A program made the translations under genes and the position numbers. From JASHVB01 sp049522565 (GTDB lineage Bacteria > Pseudomonadota > Alphaproteobacteria > Acetobacterales > Acetobacteraceae), in the NCBI GenBank assembly GCA_049522565.1, contig JBEKNT010000031.1:1-27328 (forward strand): a stretch of 27,328 nucleotides of DNA, written 5' to 3'. Below are positions 1 to 6,995 of the stretch, in pieces (position 1 is the first letter of the stretch; every line of letters starts with the position of its first letter). The notes under the pieces are model-generated. The model saw nothing but the letters and a program-made list of their open reading frames with translations. It was not told where the DNA came from and did not search any database.

Positions 1-170
1 GGACCCGTTTGGTCGCGGTCCGTCGAACGGCGGAAGCAGGAAGCTTTTCTCGGAACGCATCGCCGCCCAATGCTATCATTAATATCTATTTGTCTAGCGA
101 TTAAGATGTAATGGCCGCATATGTATTAAAGGTAACAGGAATTCTTCTAAATCCCCGTTCAGAAACGAAT

Positions 171-198
171 TTGTAACCTTTTCCGTCTAAATTATGGT
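171..198 (+). promoter_or_regulatory. Promoter-like element upstream of the first TadG-like gene
   Basis: TTGTAA (171-176), a 16-nt gap and TATGGT (193-198) resemble a weak sigma-70 promoter. The same pair with the same gap recurs at 1988-2015 before the second paralogue, and in both cases TATGGT ends exactly 38 bp before the ATG. The surrounding stretch, about 60-215, is clearly AT-richer than the rest of the window. I see nothing else definite in 1-170. The conservation is visible in the sequence; the promoter role is inferred. Confidence 0.45.
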
Positions 199-236
199 GA
201 TTACCTTATGTTAGACACGACACGGAGACCCGGCCG

Positions 237-1658
237 ATGCGAATATCCGCGTTCCGACAACCCGGATTCAACCGCGATCGCCGCGCGACGGTGGCGATCT
301 ATGTCGCCCTGATGGCGCCGGTACTCAGCGGAGCCGTCGCGCTCGGCGTGGAGGTAACCAGTTGGTCGGGTGCGCAACTCGATGCGCAACGTGCCGCGGA
401 CGCGTCCGCGCGGCAGGCGGCGATCTACTGCTACAACTATGCCGTCAACAACGCCGGCAGCGGTTGCCTCAGCAACAGTACCGCGGCGCAGACCGCCGCA
501 ACGCTGGCCGCCAGGCTGGCAGAGGTCAACGGCGTAACCGGCGCCAGCAGCCCTACCTGGAACGCCAGCACCAAGACGTACAGCGACAATCAGGTCACCG
601 CCCAGATCGTCTCGGGTGTGAAGTCAAGTTCGGATGCGGCAATACTGGTGAGCGTGCAAAAATCCATCCCATTGACCGTCTCGCGGGCGTTCAGCGCGAC
701 GTCGTCGGTGACGGTCAGTGCGACATCGACGGCCGAAGTGGTCAGCACCACGACCGGAGGTGGCGGCGGACAGCCCTGCCTCGTGGCACTCGCCGGGGAC
801 AGTAACGGAACCACGAGCGGCACCGATATCAGCATGAGCGGCTCGTTCGTCATCACTGCGCCAACCTGCACAATCCGCTCTGACCAGGGAATATCCATGA
901 GTGGAAGTGCCGACGTCACCACCGCCGGCCTCTACGCTGGGGGCACCATCTCCACCAGCGGCTCCATCATGATCGTAGGACCGGAGTACCAGACTGCCGG
1001 ACAGATCGCCGACCCCTATATCAGCGATACCACCCTGCAGAACGCGCTAACCACGGCTAACTCCGCCACGGGTTCATCCATCACCTGCAGCGGCAGCAGC
1101 AGTTGCACCGGTCCGACCGGCTGGGGCTCATGCAGTGCTGGGAGGTGCACGGTCAATCCGGGGACATATTCTGGCCTGAGCGTGTCAGGTTCGACCAATT
1201 TCGTGTTCAATCCTGGCCTCTACACGATCAACGGCAATATTTCGTTTTCGGGCTCGACCAACATCTCGGGCAGCGGTGTGACCATCCTGATGGGCAAGGG
1301 GAGCGGAAACACCTTCACCACGTCCGGCAGCACGATCGTGTCGCTGAGTGCCGCAACCACGGCCAGCGCGACGGGAGGCGCAATCCCGGGGATACTGATC
1401 GCCAGCCAAAGCACGGGAGGTTCGTCGTTCAGCGGCAGTTCTGGCTTAGGCTTTACCGGGGTCATCTATTATCCGAATGGGCCCTTGTCGATCTCCGGTT
1501 CCGCGGCATCAGGCTCCGCAACGTGCGCGGAAGTGGTCGCCTACACCATCACTCTCTCGGGGTCGGCCGACCTCGCGTCGAGTTGCTCGACTTACGGCGC
1601 TGCGACGTTCGGCAGCCTGCCGGTCACCACAACCTACACCACGGCACTGGTGAAATAG
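237..1658 (+). CDS. TadG-like Flp pilus-assembly family protein, paralogue 1
   Basis: 473 aa. The basic N-terminus is followed by a hydrophobic segment at about residues 17-38 (ATVAIYVALMAPVL), the hallmark of the TadE/TadG-like family, whose members are membrane-anchored and exported by Tad/Flp systems. A helical region with YCYNY and GCL cysteines (65-77) follows, then the marker GGQPCLVAL (about 178-186). The rest is Ser/Gly/Thr-rich with about nine SGS motifs (near 201, 222, 241, 317, 338, 363, 399, 420, 441) and an NPGTY...NPGLYTINGN segment like the beta-solenoid part of alphaproteobacterial TadG relatives. It ends TTYTTALVK, shared with both neighbouring paralogues. GGAG at 224-227 lies 9 nt before the ATG. 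It has a shorter and more divergent exported domain than paralogues 2 and 3. No pilin, secretion ATPase or prepilin peptidase is nearby. Family assignment is firm; the job (minor pilin, adhesin or matrix protein) is not. Confidence 0.85.
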   Translation: MRISAFRQPGFNRDRRATVAIYVALMAPVLSGAVALGVEVTSWSGAQLDAQRAADASARQAAIYCYNYAVNNAGSGCLSNSTAAQTAATLAARLAEVNGVTGASSPTWNASTKTYSDNQVTAQIVSGVKSSSDAAILVSVQKSIPLTVSRAFSATSSVTVSATSTAEVVSTTTGGGGGQPCLVALAGDSNGTTSGTDISMSGSFVITAPTCTIRSDQGISMSGSADVTTAGLYAGGTISTSGSIMIVGPEYQTAGQIADPYISDTTLQNALTTANSATGSSITCSGSSSCTGPTGWGSCSAGRCTVNPGTYSGLSVSGSTNFVFNPGLYTINGNISFSGSTNISGSGVTILMGKGSGNTFTTSGSTIVSLSAATTASATGGAIPGILIASQSTGGSSFSGSSGLGFTGVIYYPNGPLSISGSAASGSATCAEVVAYTITLSGSADLASSCSTYGAATFGSLPVTTTYTTALVK

Positions 1659-2053
1659 CGGACCACGCAAATGCGTCCCGGGCGTCGCGCTGCGTAAGCC
1701 GGGGCGAGGGGCCTTCGGTTGGCACGTCGCGAATGATTGGCAGCCGTCGGCGGAGAGGGTTGGCGGGCGACATCGCGCTGCCTGCTCCCTCCTCGTAGCC
1801 CAACCACGGGTGGTCTTTGCCGCGGCCCGATCCTGCCGTCCGGTGGAGAACGCGGTGTTTCGCAGCGGCGATGCCGCCGACCGCCGACATCAGCAAAAAT
1901 AGCTCATTCTCGTGATATGAGCGCAACCCCGCCAAATATCAAAACTGATACAAGATTTCCGCCGGTTTGTTCGGCGTTGAAGCGATTCTGTAACTGAATC
2001 TGTCCAATTTATGGTGCTGATCTGAGGTTCTGCACGAGTTGGGGGTTCCGCTG
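1659..2053. other. Intergenic region between TadG-like paralogues 1 and 2
   Basis: No convincing gene here: the short open frames lack a ribosome site and any recognisable content. The first part is GC-rich and contains only a weak imperfect hairpin just after the stop codon. From about 1890 the sequence becomes AT-rich, like the region before paralogue 1, and it holds the conserved promoter-like element at 1988-2015. Confidence 0.6.
1988..2015 (+). promoter_or_regulatory. Promoter-like element upstream of the second TadG-like gene
   Basis: CTGTAA (1988-1993), 16 nt, TATGGT (2010-2015), followed 38 bp later by the ATG at 2054. It matches the element at 171-198 in hexamers, gap and distance to the start codon, and TATGGTG plus several flanking bases are also shared. 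This positional match is also the best argument for choosing ATG 2054. No such element stands at the matching place before paralogue 3. Confidence 0.45.
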
Positions 2054-3610
2054 ATGCTCGCATCCGCTTTCCGACGAGCCGGATTCGGCCTGGACCGCCG
2101 CGCGACGGTGGCGATCTATGTCGCGCTGCTGGCGCCGGTCCTCACCGGCTCGATCGCGCTCGGCGTCGAGGTAACCAGTTGGTCGGGCGCGCAGCTCGAT
2201 CTGCAACGGACCGCCGACGCGTCCGCGCGGGAGGGCGCGCTCTACTGCTATAACTACACGCTCAACAACACCGGCAGCAGTTGCCTCACCAACGCCGCCG
2301 CGGCGCAGACCGCCGCGACCCTGGCTGCCAGGCTGGCCGAGGTCAACGGCGCAACCGGCGCCAGCAACCCGACATGGAACGCCAGCACCAAGACCTATAC
2401 CGACAATCTGGTCACCGCCCAGATCGTCCAGGGCGTGAAGTCAAGCTCGGATACGGCCGTGCAGGTCAGCGTGCAGAAGACCGTGCCGCTGACCGTCTCG
2501 CGGGCCTTCAGCTCGACATCGTCGGTGACGATCAGCACCAGTTCGGTCAGTGAAGTGGTGGCGAGCACCACCACCACGCCGGGGTCCGGCGGGCAGCCTT
2601 GCCTGGTGGCCTTGCAGACGGGGTCCGGCACCACGTCCGGGATCAGCGCCAACGGGTCGATCACCGTCAACGCGCCCGGCTGCACCCTGGTGTCGAACAG
2701 CAGCTTCAATGACACCGGCGGCAGCAGCTTCACCGTCGGCGGCATCTATGCCCACGGCACCGTCGCCGCCAGCAGCTATCCCTCCGTCACCATCCCGTGC
2801 TGGGCCACGATCAACGGCAGCAGCAGCAACAACGGCTGCACGCCGTACCCGGCCAGCGGCCTGCTCCAGTCGAATTCCTATGTGTTTGGCGGATCGACCG
2901 TGCTGACGGATCCGTACGCATCCAACACGGCGATGCAGGACGCCGTCGCGCACGCGAGCAGTACGACGGGCCCGAGCATCTCTTGTTCGAACCAGCAATG
3001 CGGACTGCCGTCCTCGTCGGGGAGCACCTATAACGGCAGCTATTGCTCCGGTCAGGGCACCGGCAGCGTCACCTGCTACCTGAAGCCGGGCAACTACGGC
3101 AGCTTCACCGTGGGCTCGGGTGGGCCTTACCTGTTCAATTACGCGGCCGGCGGCTACGTGTTCAACGGCAACATCAGCCTGACCAACAACACCACGCACA
3201 ATGGCAGTGGCGTAACGATCTTCACCACCGGCACGTTCACCGGGTCCAATACGTTCAATTACAACCTGACCGCGCCGAGCACGACCGTCATACCGAACCC
3301 GGCCAGCGCGGGGCCGTGGCAGATAGCCGGTGTTGTACTGGCCGGGTCGACCAGCGGAACCGTAACGCTGTCGGGAAACCCGCAGTTCCTGGTGACCGGC
3401 GTGGTCTATTTCCCGAACGCCACCTTCAGTTCGCAGGGATCGAACGGGCTCGGCGCTTCGGGCACCTCCTGCCTGGAAATCATCGTCAACAACATCACCC
3501 TCTCCGGCGCCAGCTACCTGAACAGCAGTTGTTCCGGGCTTAATGCGCTGACCTTCAACAGCCAGCCCGGCACCTCGACCACCACCTACTCGACCGCGCT
3601 GGTGAAATAG
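2054..3610 (+). CDS. TadG-like Flp pilus-assembly family protein, paralogue 2
   Basis: 518 aa from ATG 2054. A TTG at 2039 would add five residues, but the ATG aligns with the start of paralogue 1 and has GGGGG 8 nt upstream. The anchor is at about residues 17-38 (ATVAIYVALLAPVL), followed by the conserved helical region with YCYNY and SCL cysteines, GGQPCLVAL, and a Ser/Gly/Asn-rich beta-type domain with GISANGSITV, CYLKPGNYGSFTV, GYVFNGNISL and GVVYFPNATF. These are typical of exported domains in alphaproteobacterial TadG relatives. The C-terminus is TTYSTALVK. Several further cysteines (CTL, IPCW, NGCTPY, CSNQQC, YCSGQ, CYL, SSC) suggest periplasmic disulphides. It is nearly the same protein as paralogue 3 and differs from paralogue 1 mainly in a longer, rewritten middle. 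It is probably its own transcription unit, between the element at 1988 and the hairpin at 3615. Confidence 0.85.
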   Translation: MLASAFRRAGFGLDRRATVAIYVALLAPVLTGSIALGVEVTSWSGAQLDLQRTADASAREGALYCYNYTLNNTGSSCLTNAAAAQTAATLAARLAEVNGATGASNPTWNASTKTYTDNLVTAQIVQGVKSSSDTAVQVSVQKTVPLTVSRAFSSTSSVTISTSSVSEVVASTTTTPGSGGQPCLVALQTGSGTTSGISANGSITVNAPGCTLVSNSSFNDTGGSSFTVGGIYAHGTVAASSYPSVTIPCWATINGSSSNNGCTPYPASGLLQSNSYVFGGSTVLTDPYASNTAMQDAVAHASSTTGPSISCSNQQCGLPSSSGSTYNGSYCSGQGTGSVTCYLKPGNYGSFTVGSGGPYLFNYAAGGYVFNGNISLTNNTTHNGSGVTIFTTGTFTGSNTFNYNLTAPSTTVIPNPASAGPWQIAGVVLAGSTSGTVTLSGNPQFLVTGVVYFPNATFSSQGSNGLGASGTSCLEIIVNNITLSGASYLNSSCSGLNALTFNSQPGTSTTTYSTALVK

Positions 3611-3614
3611 CCTC

Positions 3615-3658
3615 GGGCCGGCGAACGCCGGGCCGAACAGCCCGGGGTTCGCCGGCCC
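3615..3658 (+). terminator. Very strong GC hairpin after TadG-like paralogue 2
   Basis: A 12-bp perfect stem (GGGCCGGCGAAC at 3615-3626 with GTTCGCCGGCCC at 3647-3658) is stacked on a 6-bp perfect stem (CCGGGC 3628-3633 with GCCCGG 3640-3645), separated only by a single G-G mismatch and capped by a 6-nt loop. It starts 4 nt after the stop codon. No T-tract follows, so it is either a T-less terminator or an mRNA 3-prime protector. Confidence 0.6.
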
Positions 3659-3956
3659 TCGTCGATACCGCCGGGCGACGAACCGCGCGTGCCGCCGGGA
3701 CCCACGCCGTCGCCGCCCGGGTTTTACTGCTGTCACCTGCCGCATGCGCCGGGAGCCGGGCACACCGGCATGGCGGCGGACGCGCCGCGAAGCACGGGTT
3801 TTGCGCCGGCGCGGAGGAAACTAACGGCGTTATAACGCTCACCGGGGCGCGCTCCCGGCCGACTGCCGACGCGACGAAACCGCTTTGTTACCCCGCATGC
3901 GCCAGCCTGAGGATTGCCGCAACAATTCCTCTCGTCACACGGCATGCAGGCGCCCC
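3659..3956. other. Intergenic region before TadG-like paralogue 3
   Basis: GC-rich sequence with no gene I can support. With the hairpin before it, the gap from 3611 to 3956 is 346 bp. The small palindrome GTTATAAC (3830-3837) could form part of a minus-10 region, but no matching minus-35 is seen, and the element shared by paralogues 1 and 2 is absent. An open frame in phase with paralogue 3 runs back to a TTG at 3885, but the extra residues match nothing in the other two paralogues. Confidence 0.5.
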
Positions 3957-5510
3957 ATGAGCCCAAATCGCTTCCGCCTTGGTCTGATCCGCAACCGCCG
4001 CTCGACGGTGGCGATCTATATCGCATTGATGGCACCGGTACTCGCCGGAGCAGTCGCGCTCGGCGTCGAGGTGACCAGTTGGTCGGGCGCGCAGGTCGAC
4101 GCGCAGCGCACCGCCGATGCGGCAGCACGGGAAGGCGCGATCTACTGCTATAACTATGCGGTCAACAACAGCGGCAGCAGTTGCCTCAGCAACGCCACCG
4201 CGGCGCAGACCGCCGCCACCCTGGCCGCCAGGCTGGCGGAGGTCAACAAGGCCACCGGCGCCAGTAGCCCGACATGGAATGCCAGCAGCAAGACATACAC
4301 CGACAATCAGATCACCGCCCAGATCGTTCAGGGGCTGAAGTCCAGCTCGGACACGGCCGTGCAGGTCAGCGTGCAGGAGACCATCCCGCTGACCATTTCA
4401 CGGGCATTCAACGCGACGCCATCGGTGACGGTGAGTGCCAATTCGATCAGCGAAGTGATCGCGAGCACCACCACCACCGGCGGGTCTGGCGGGCAGCCTT
4501 GCCTGGTGGCCTTGCAGACGGGATCGGGCAGCACGTCCGGGATCAGCGCCAACGGGTCGATCACGGTTACCGCACCGGGTTGCACCCTGGTGTCGAACAG
4601 CAGCTTCAATGACACCGGCGGCAGCAGCTTCTCGGTGGGCGGCATCTATGCCGTCGGCACCGTCGCCGCCAGCAGCTATCCCTCCATCACCATCCCGTGC
4701 TGGGCGACGATCAACAACAGCAGCAGCAACAACGGCTGCAATCCGTATCCGTCCAGCGGCCTGCTTCAGTCGAACCCCTACGTGTTTGGGCGATCGTCCG
4801 TATTGACGGATCCGTATGCGTCCAACACGGCGATGCAAGCTGCCATGGCGCACGCGAGCAGTACGACGGGCCCGAGCATCTCTTGCTCGAACCAGCAATG
4901 CGGACTGCCGTCCTCGTCGGGGAGTACTTATAATGGCAGCTATTGCTCCGGTCAGGGCACCGGCAGCGTCACCTGCTACCTGAAGCCGGGCAACTACGGC
5001 AGCTTCACCGTCGGTTCGGGTGGGCCGTATTATTTCAACTATGCGGCTGGCGGCTACGTGTTCAACGGCACCGTCAGCCTGACCAACAACACCACGCATA
5101 ACGGCACCGGCGTGACGGTCTTCACCACCGGCACGTTCACCGGGTCGAATACGTTCAACTACAACCTGACCGCGCCGAGCACGACCGTCATGCCAAGCCC
5201 GAGCACCGCGGGACCGTGGCAGATCGCGGGTGTCGTGCTGGCCGGATCGACGACCGGCACCGTCACCCTGTCGGGAAATCCGCAGTTCCTGGTGACCGGC
5301 GTGGTCTATTTTCCGAATGCGACCTTCAGTTCGCAGGGTTCGAACGGGCTCGGCGCTTCGGGCACCTCCTGCCTGGAGATCATCGTCAACAACATCACCC
5401 TCTCCGGCGCCACCTACCTGAATAGCAGTTGTTCCGGAGTCAATGCGCTGACTTTCAACAGCCAGCCTGGCACCTCCTCCACCACCTACTCGACCGCGCT
5501 GGTGCAGTAG
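3957..5510 (+). CDS. TadG-like Flp pilus-assembly family protein, paralogue 3
   Basis: 517 aa from ATG 3957, chosen because MSPNRFRLG then lines up with the N-termini of paralogues 1 and 2; the upstream TTG at 3885 would add 24 unmatched residues. The ribosome site is weak (AGG about 8 nt upstream). The membrane anchor (STVAIYIALMAPVL) is followed by the conserved cysteine-bearing helical region, GGQPCLVAL, and the same long Ser/Gly/Asn-rich beta-type domain as paralogue 2, with only scattered substitutions. It ends TTYSTALVQ, so the final Lys of the other two is Gln here. Long nucleotide blocks are almost identical to paralogue 2 (for example about 4840-5030 against 2940-3130), showing recent duplication or gene conversion. 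Expected location: membrane-anchored with the bulk outside the cytoplasm. Whether a Tad machine elsewhere handles it cannot be seen. Confidence 0.84.
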   Translation: MSPNRFRLGLIRNRRSTVAIYIALMAPVLAGAVALGVEVTSWSGAQVDAQRTADAAAREGAIYCYNYAVNNSGSSCLSNATAAQTAATLAARLAEVNKATGASSPTWNASSKTYTDNQITAQIVQGLKSSSDTAVQVSVQETIPLTISRAFNATPSVTVSANSISEVIASTTTTGGSGGQPCLVALQTGSGSTSGISANGSITVTAPGCTLVSNSSFNDTGGSSFSVGGIYAVGTVAASSYPSITIPCWATINNSSSNNGCNPYPSSGLLQSNPYVFGRSSVLTDPYASNTAMQAAMAHASSTTGPSISCSNQQCGLPSSSGSTYNGSYCSGQGTGSVTCYLKPGNYGSFTVGSGGPYYFNYAAGGYVFNGTVSLTNNTTHNGTGVTVFTTGTFTGSNTFNYNLTAPSTTVMPSPSTAGPWQIAGVVLAGSTTGTVTLSGNPQFLVTGVVYFPNATFSSQGSNGLGASGTSCLEIIVNNITLSGATYLNSSCSGVNALTFNSQPGTSSTTYSTALVQ

Positions 5511-5534
5511 CACCAGGCCGGTCGAAATTGCGCC

Positions 5535-5563
5535 GGGCCGGCCGTCCCTGCTTCGGCCGGCCC
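5535..5563 (+). terminator. GC hairpin terminator after TadG-like paralogue 3
   Basis: Perfect 10-bp stem GGGCCGGCCG (5535-5544) / CGGCCGGCCC (5554-5563) with a 9-nt loop, followed by TTGTCGTTG, a weak T-containing run. It lies 24 nt after the stop codon and separates the TadG-like block from phaA. Confidence 0.6.
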
Positions 5564-5639
5564 TTGTCGTTGCGCCGGCGCTGTCGCACTTTCCTGGATG
5601 GGGGTAGGATCACGCCCCTTGGAATGGGAGAGACCGGTC

Positions 5640-6812
5640 ATGGACGACATCGTCATCGTCGCCGCCGCACGCACACCAGTGGGTAGCTTCAACGGCACGC
5701 TTGGCACGCTGTCGGCGCACGCGCTGGGCGCCATTGCGTTGCAGGCCGCCCTCGAACGCGCCGGTGTGGACGCCGCCGACGTGGACGAAGTGATCCTCGG
5801 CCAGGTGCTGGCGGCCGGCGAAGGGCAGAATCCCGCGCGCCAGGCCGCGCGCGCCGCCGGTGTGCCGGACTCCGCCACCGCCTTCGGCATCAACCAGGTC
5901 TGCGGCTCCGGCCTGCGCGCCGTGGCGCTGGGCGCGCAGCAGATCCGCACCGGTGAGAGCGCCGTGGTCGTCGCCGGCGGCATGGAGAGCATGAGCCTGT
6001 CGCAGCACGCCGCGCACCTGCGCAACGGTGTGAAAATGGGCGGGTTTGAGTTCATCGATACGATGCTCAAGGACGGCCTGTGGGACGCGTTCCACGGCTA
6101 TCACATGGGCAACACGGCGGAAAACGTCGCGACCAAATACCAGATCAGCCGCGAGCAGCAGGACCAGTTCGCACTGGGATCGCAGCAGAAGGCGAGCGCG
6201 GCGCAGAAGTCCGGGCGGTTCAAGGACGAGATCGTGCCGGTGACGATCAAGGGCCGGCGCGGCGATACGGTGGCGAGCGACGACGAATTCATCCGCCACG
6301 ACGCCAACCTGGAGACGATGGCCAGACTGCGGCCGGCGTTCACCAAGGATGGCACGGTGACCGCGGCCAACGCCTCCGGCATCAATGACGGAGCGGCGGC
6401 ACTCGTGCTGATGACGGCGTCGGAAGCGGCGAAGCGGGGGCTGAAGCCGCTGGCGCGTATCGCCGCCTTCGCCACCGCCGGTGTCGATCCGGCGGTGATG
6501 GGCACCGGCCCGATCCCGGCGACGCGCAAGGCGCTGGGCCGGGCCGGCTGGAAGGCCGACGACCTGGACCTGGTCGAGGCCAACGAGGCGTTCGCGGCGC
6601 AGGCGCTGGCGGTGAACAAGGACCTGGGCTGGGACACCAGCAAGGTGAACGTGAACGGCGGGGCGATCGCCATCGGCCACCCGATCGGCGCTTCGGGCGC
6701 GCGCGTGCTGACGACCCTGGTGCACGAGATGCAGAAGCGCGACGCGAAGAAGGGCCTGGCCACGCTGTGCATCGGCGGCGGCATGGGCGTGGCGATGTGC
6801 CTGGAGAGGTAG
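5640..6812 (+). CDS. phaA: Acetyl-CoA C-acetyltransferase (biosynthetic beta-ketothiolase)
   Basis: 390 aa thiolase that condenses two acetyl-CoA into acetoacetyl-CoA, the first step of polyhydroxybutyrate synthesis; the reaction is reversible. It starts IVIVAAARTPVGSFNG. The acylated nucleophile is Cys88 in NQVCGSGL, His347 sits in GHPIGASG and Cys377 in LCIGGGMG. These are within one residue of the Zoogloea ramigera PhaA catalytic residues, and the overall length is normal for the family. ATG 5640 is preferred over an upstream in-frame start at 5598 because GGGAGAG lies 7 nt before it and the protein then begins at the usual place. The partner reductase gene phaB is in the same orientation at 10141, separated by an opposite-strand operon and a phosphatase gene, instead of following directly as is common. 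A role in general fatty-acid or ketone metabolism (atoB-like) cannot be excluded. Confidence 0.93.
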   Translation: MDDIVIVAAARTPVGSFNGTLGTLSAHALGAIALQAALERAGVDAADVDEVILGQVLAAGEGQNPARQAARAAGVPDSATAFGINQVCGSGLRAVALGAQQIRTGESAVVVAGGMESMSLSQHAAHLRNGVKMGGFEFIDTMLKDGLWDAFHGYHMGNTAENVATKYQISREQQDQFALGSQQKASAAQKSGRFKDEIVPVTIKGRRGDTVASDDEFIRHDANLETMARLRPAFTKDGTVTAANASGINDGAAALVLMTASEAAKRGLKPLARIAAFATAGVDPAVMGTGPIPATRKALGRAGWKADDLDLVEANEAFAAQALAVNKDLGWDTSKVNVNGGAIAIGHPIGASGARVLTTLVHEMQKRDAKKGLATLCIGGGMGVAMCLER

Positions 6813-6823
6813 GGCGTGGTTTT

Positions 6824-6878
6824 CCCTCGCCCGCCACGCGGGCTTGGGCCGCGAAGCGGACCAGGGGTCGGGTGAGGG
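6824..6878. repeat. Palindromic, cloverleaf-like intergenic repeat after phaA
   Basis: Outer arms CCCTCGCCCG (6824-6833) and CGGGTGAGGG (6869-6878) pair with one wobble. Alternative inner hairpins are GCCCGC-CAC-GCGGGC (6829-6843) and CCGC-GAA-GCGG (6849-6859). It resembles dispersed palindromic elements seen between genes in GC-rich alphaproteobacteria and could also end phaA transcription. Confidence 0.5.
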
Positions 6879-6944
6879 GCCGACCGCACGCACCGCTGCC
6901 TTGCCTTATCGCACGGCATGCAATGCCGAGGTAGCCGTCCTCAC

Positions 6945-6982
6945 GGTTGCTTCGGGGCTTCGCTACGCTCCCCGCGATGACA
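6945..6982. repeat. Half-copy of a dispersed intergenic repeat
   Basis: The stretch beginning GGTTGCTTCGGGGC and ending CGCGATGACA resembles the right half of the palindromic element at 21999-22121 (ATTGTGTCG...CTCGCAATGACA). With the bases just after it, it forms CCCCGC (6970-6975) / GCGGGG (6984-6989), a 6-bp stem lying 6 nt beyond the stop codon of the minus-strand lipoprotein gene, so it may help end that operon. Confidence 0.4.
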
Positions 6983-6995
6983 AGCGGGGTGCGCC

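Noticed and set aside
1737..1997. Possible small gene between TadG-like paralogues 1 and 2
   Set aside because: No ribosome site, no domain, and it runs into the conserved promoter-like element.
2441..3763. 440-codon open frame antisense to TadG-like paralogue 2
   Set aside because: It mirrors the codon pattern of the real gene, is Arg/Gly/Ala-rich with no recognisable domain, and the same shadow appears antisense to paralogue 3 (4398-5513).
5610..6893. 427-codon open frame antisense to phaA
   Set aside because: phaA has full catalytic motifs; the antisense frame has His/Arg-rich noise composition and no ribosome site.
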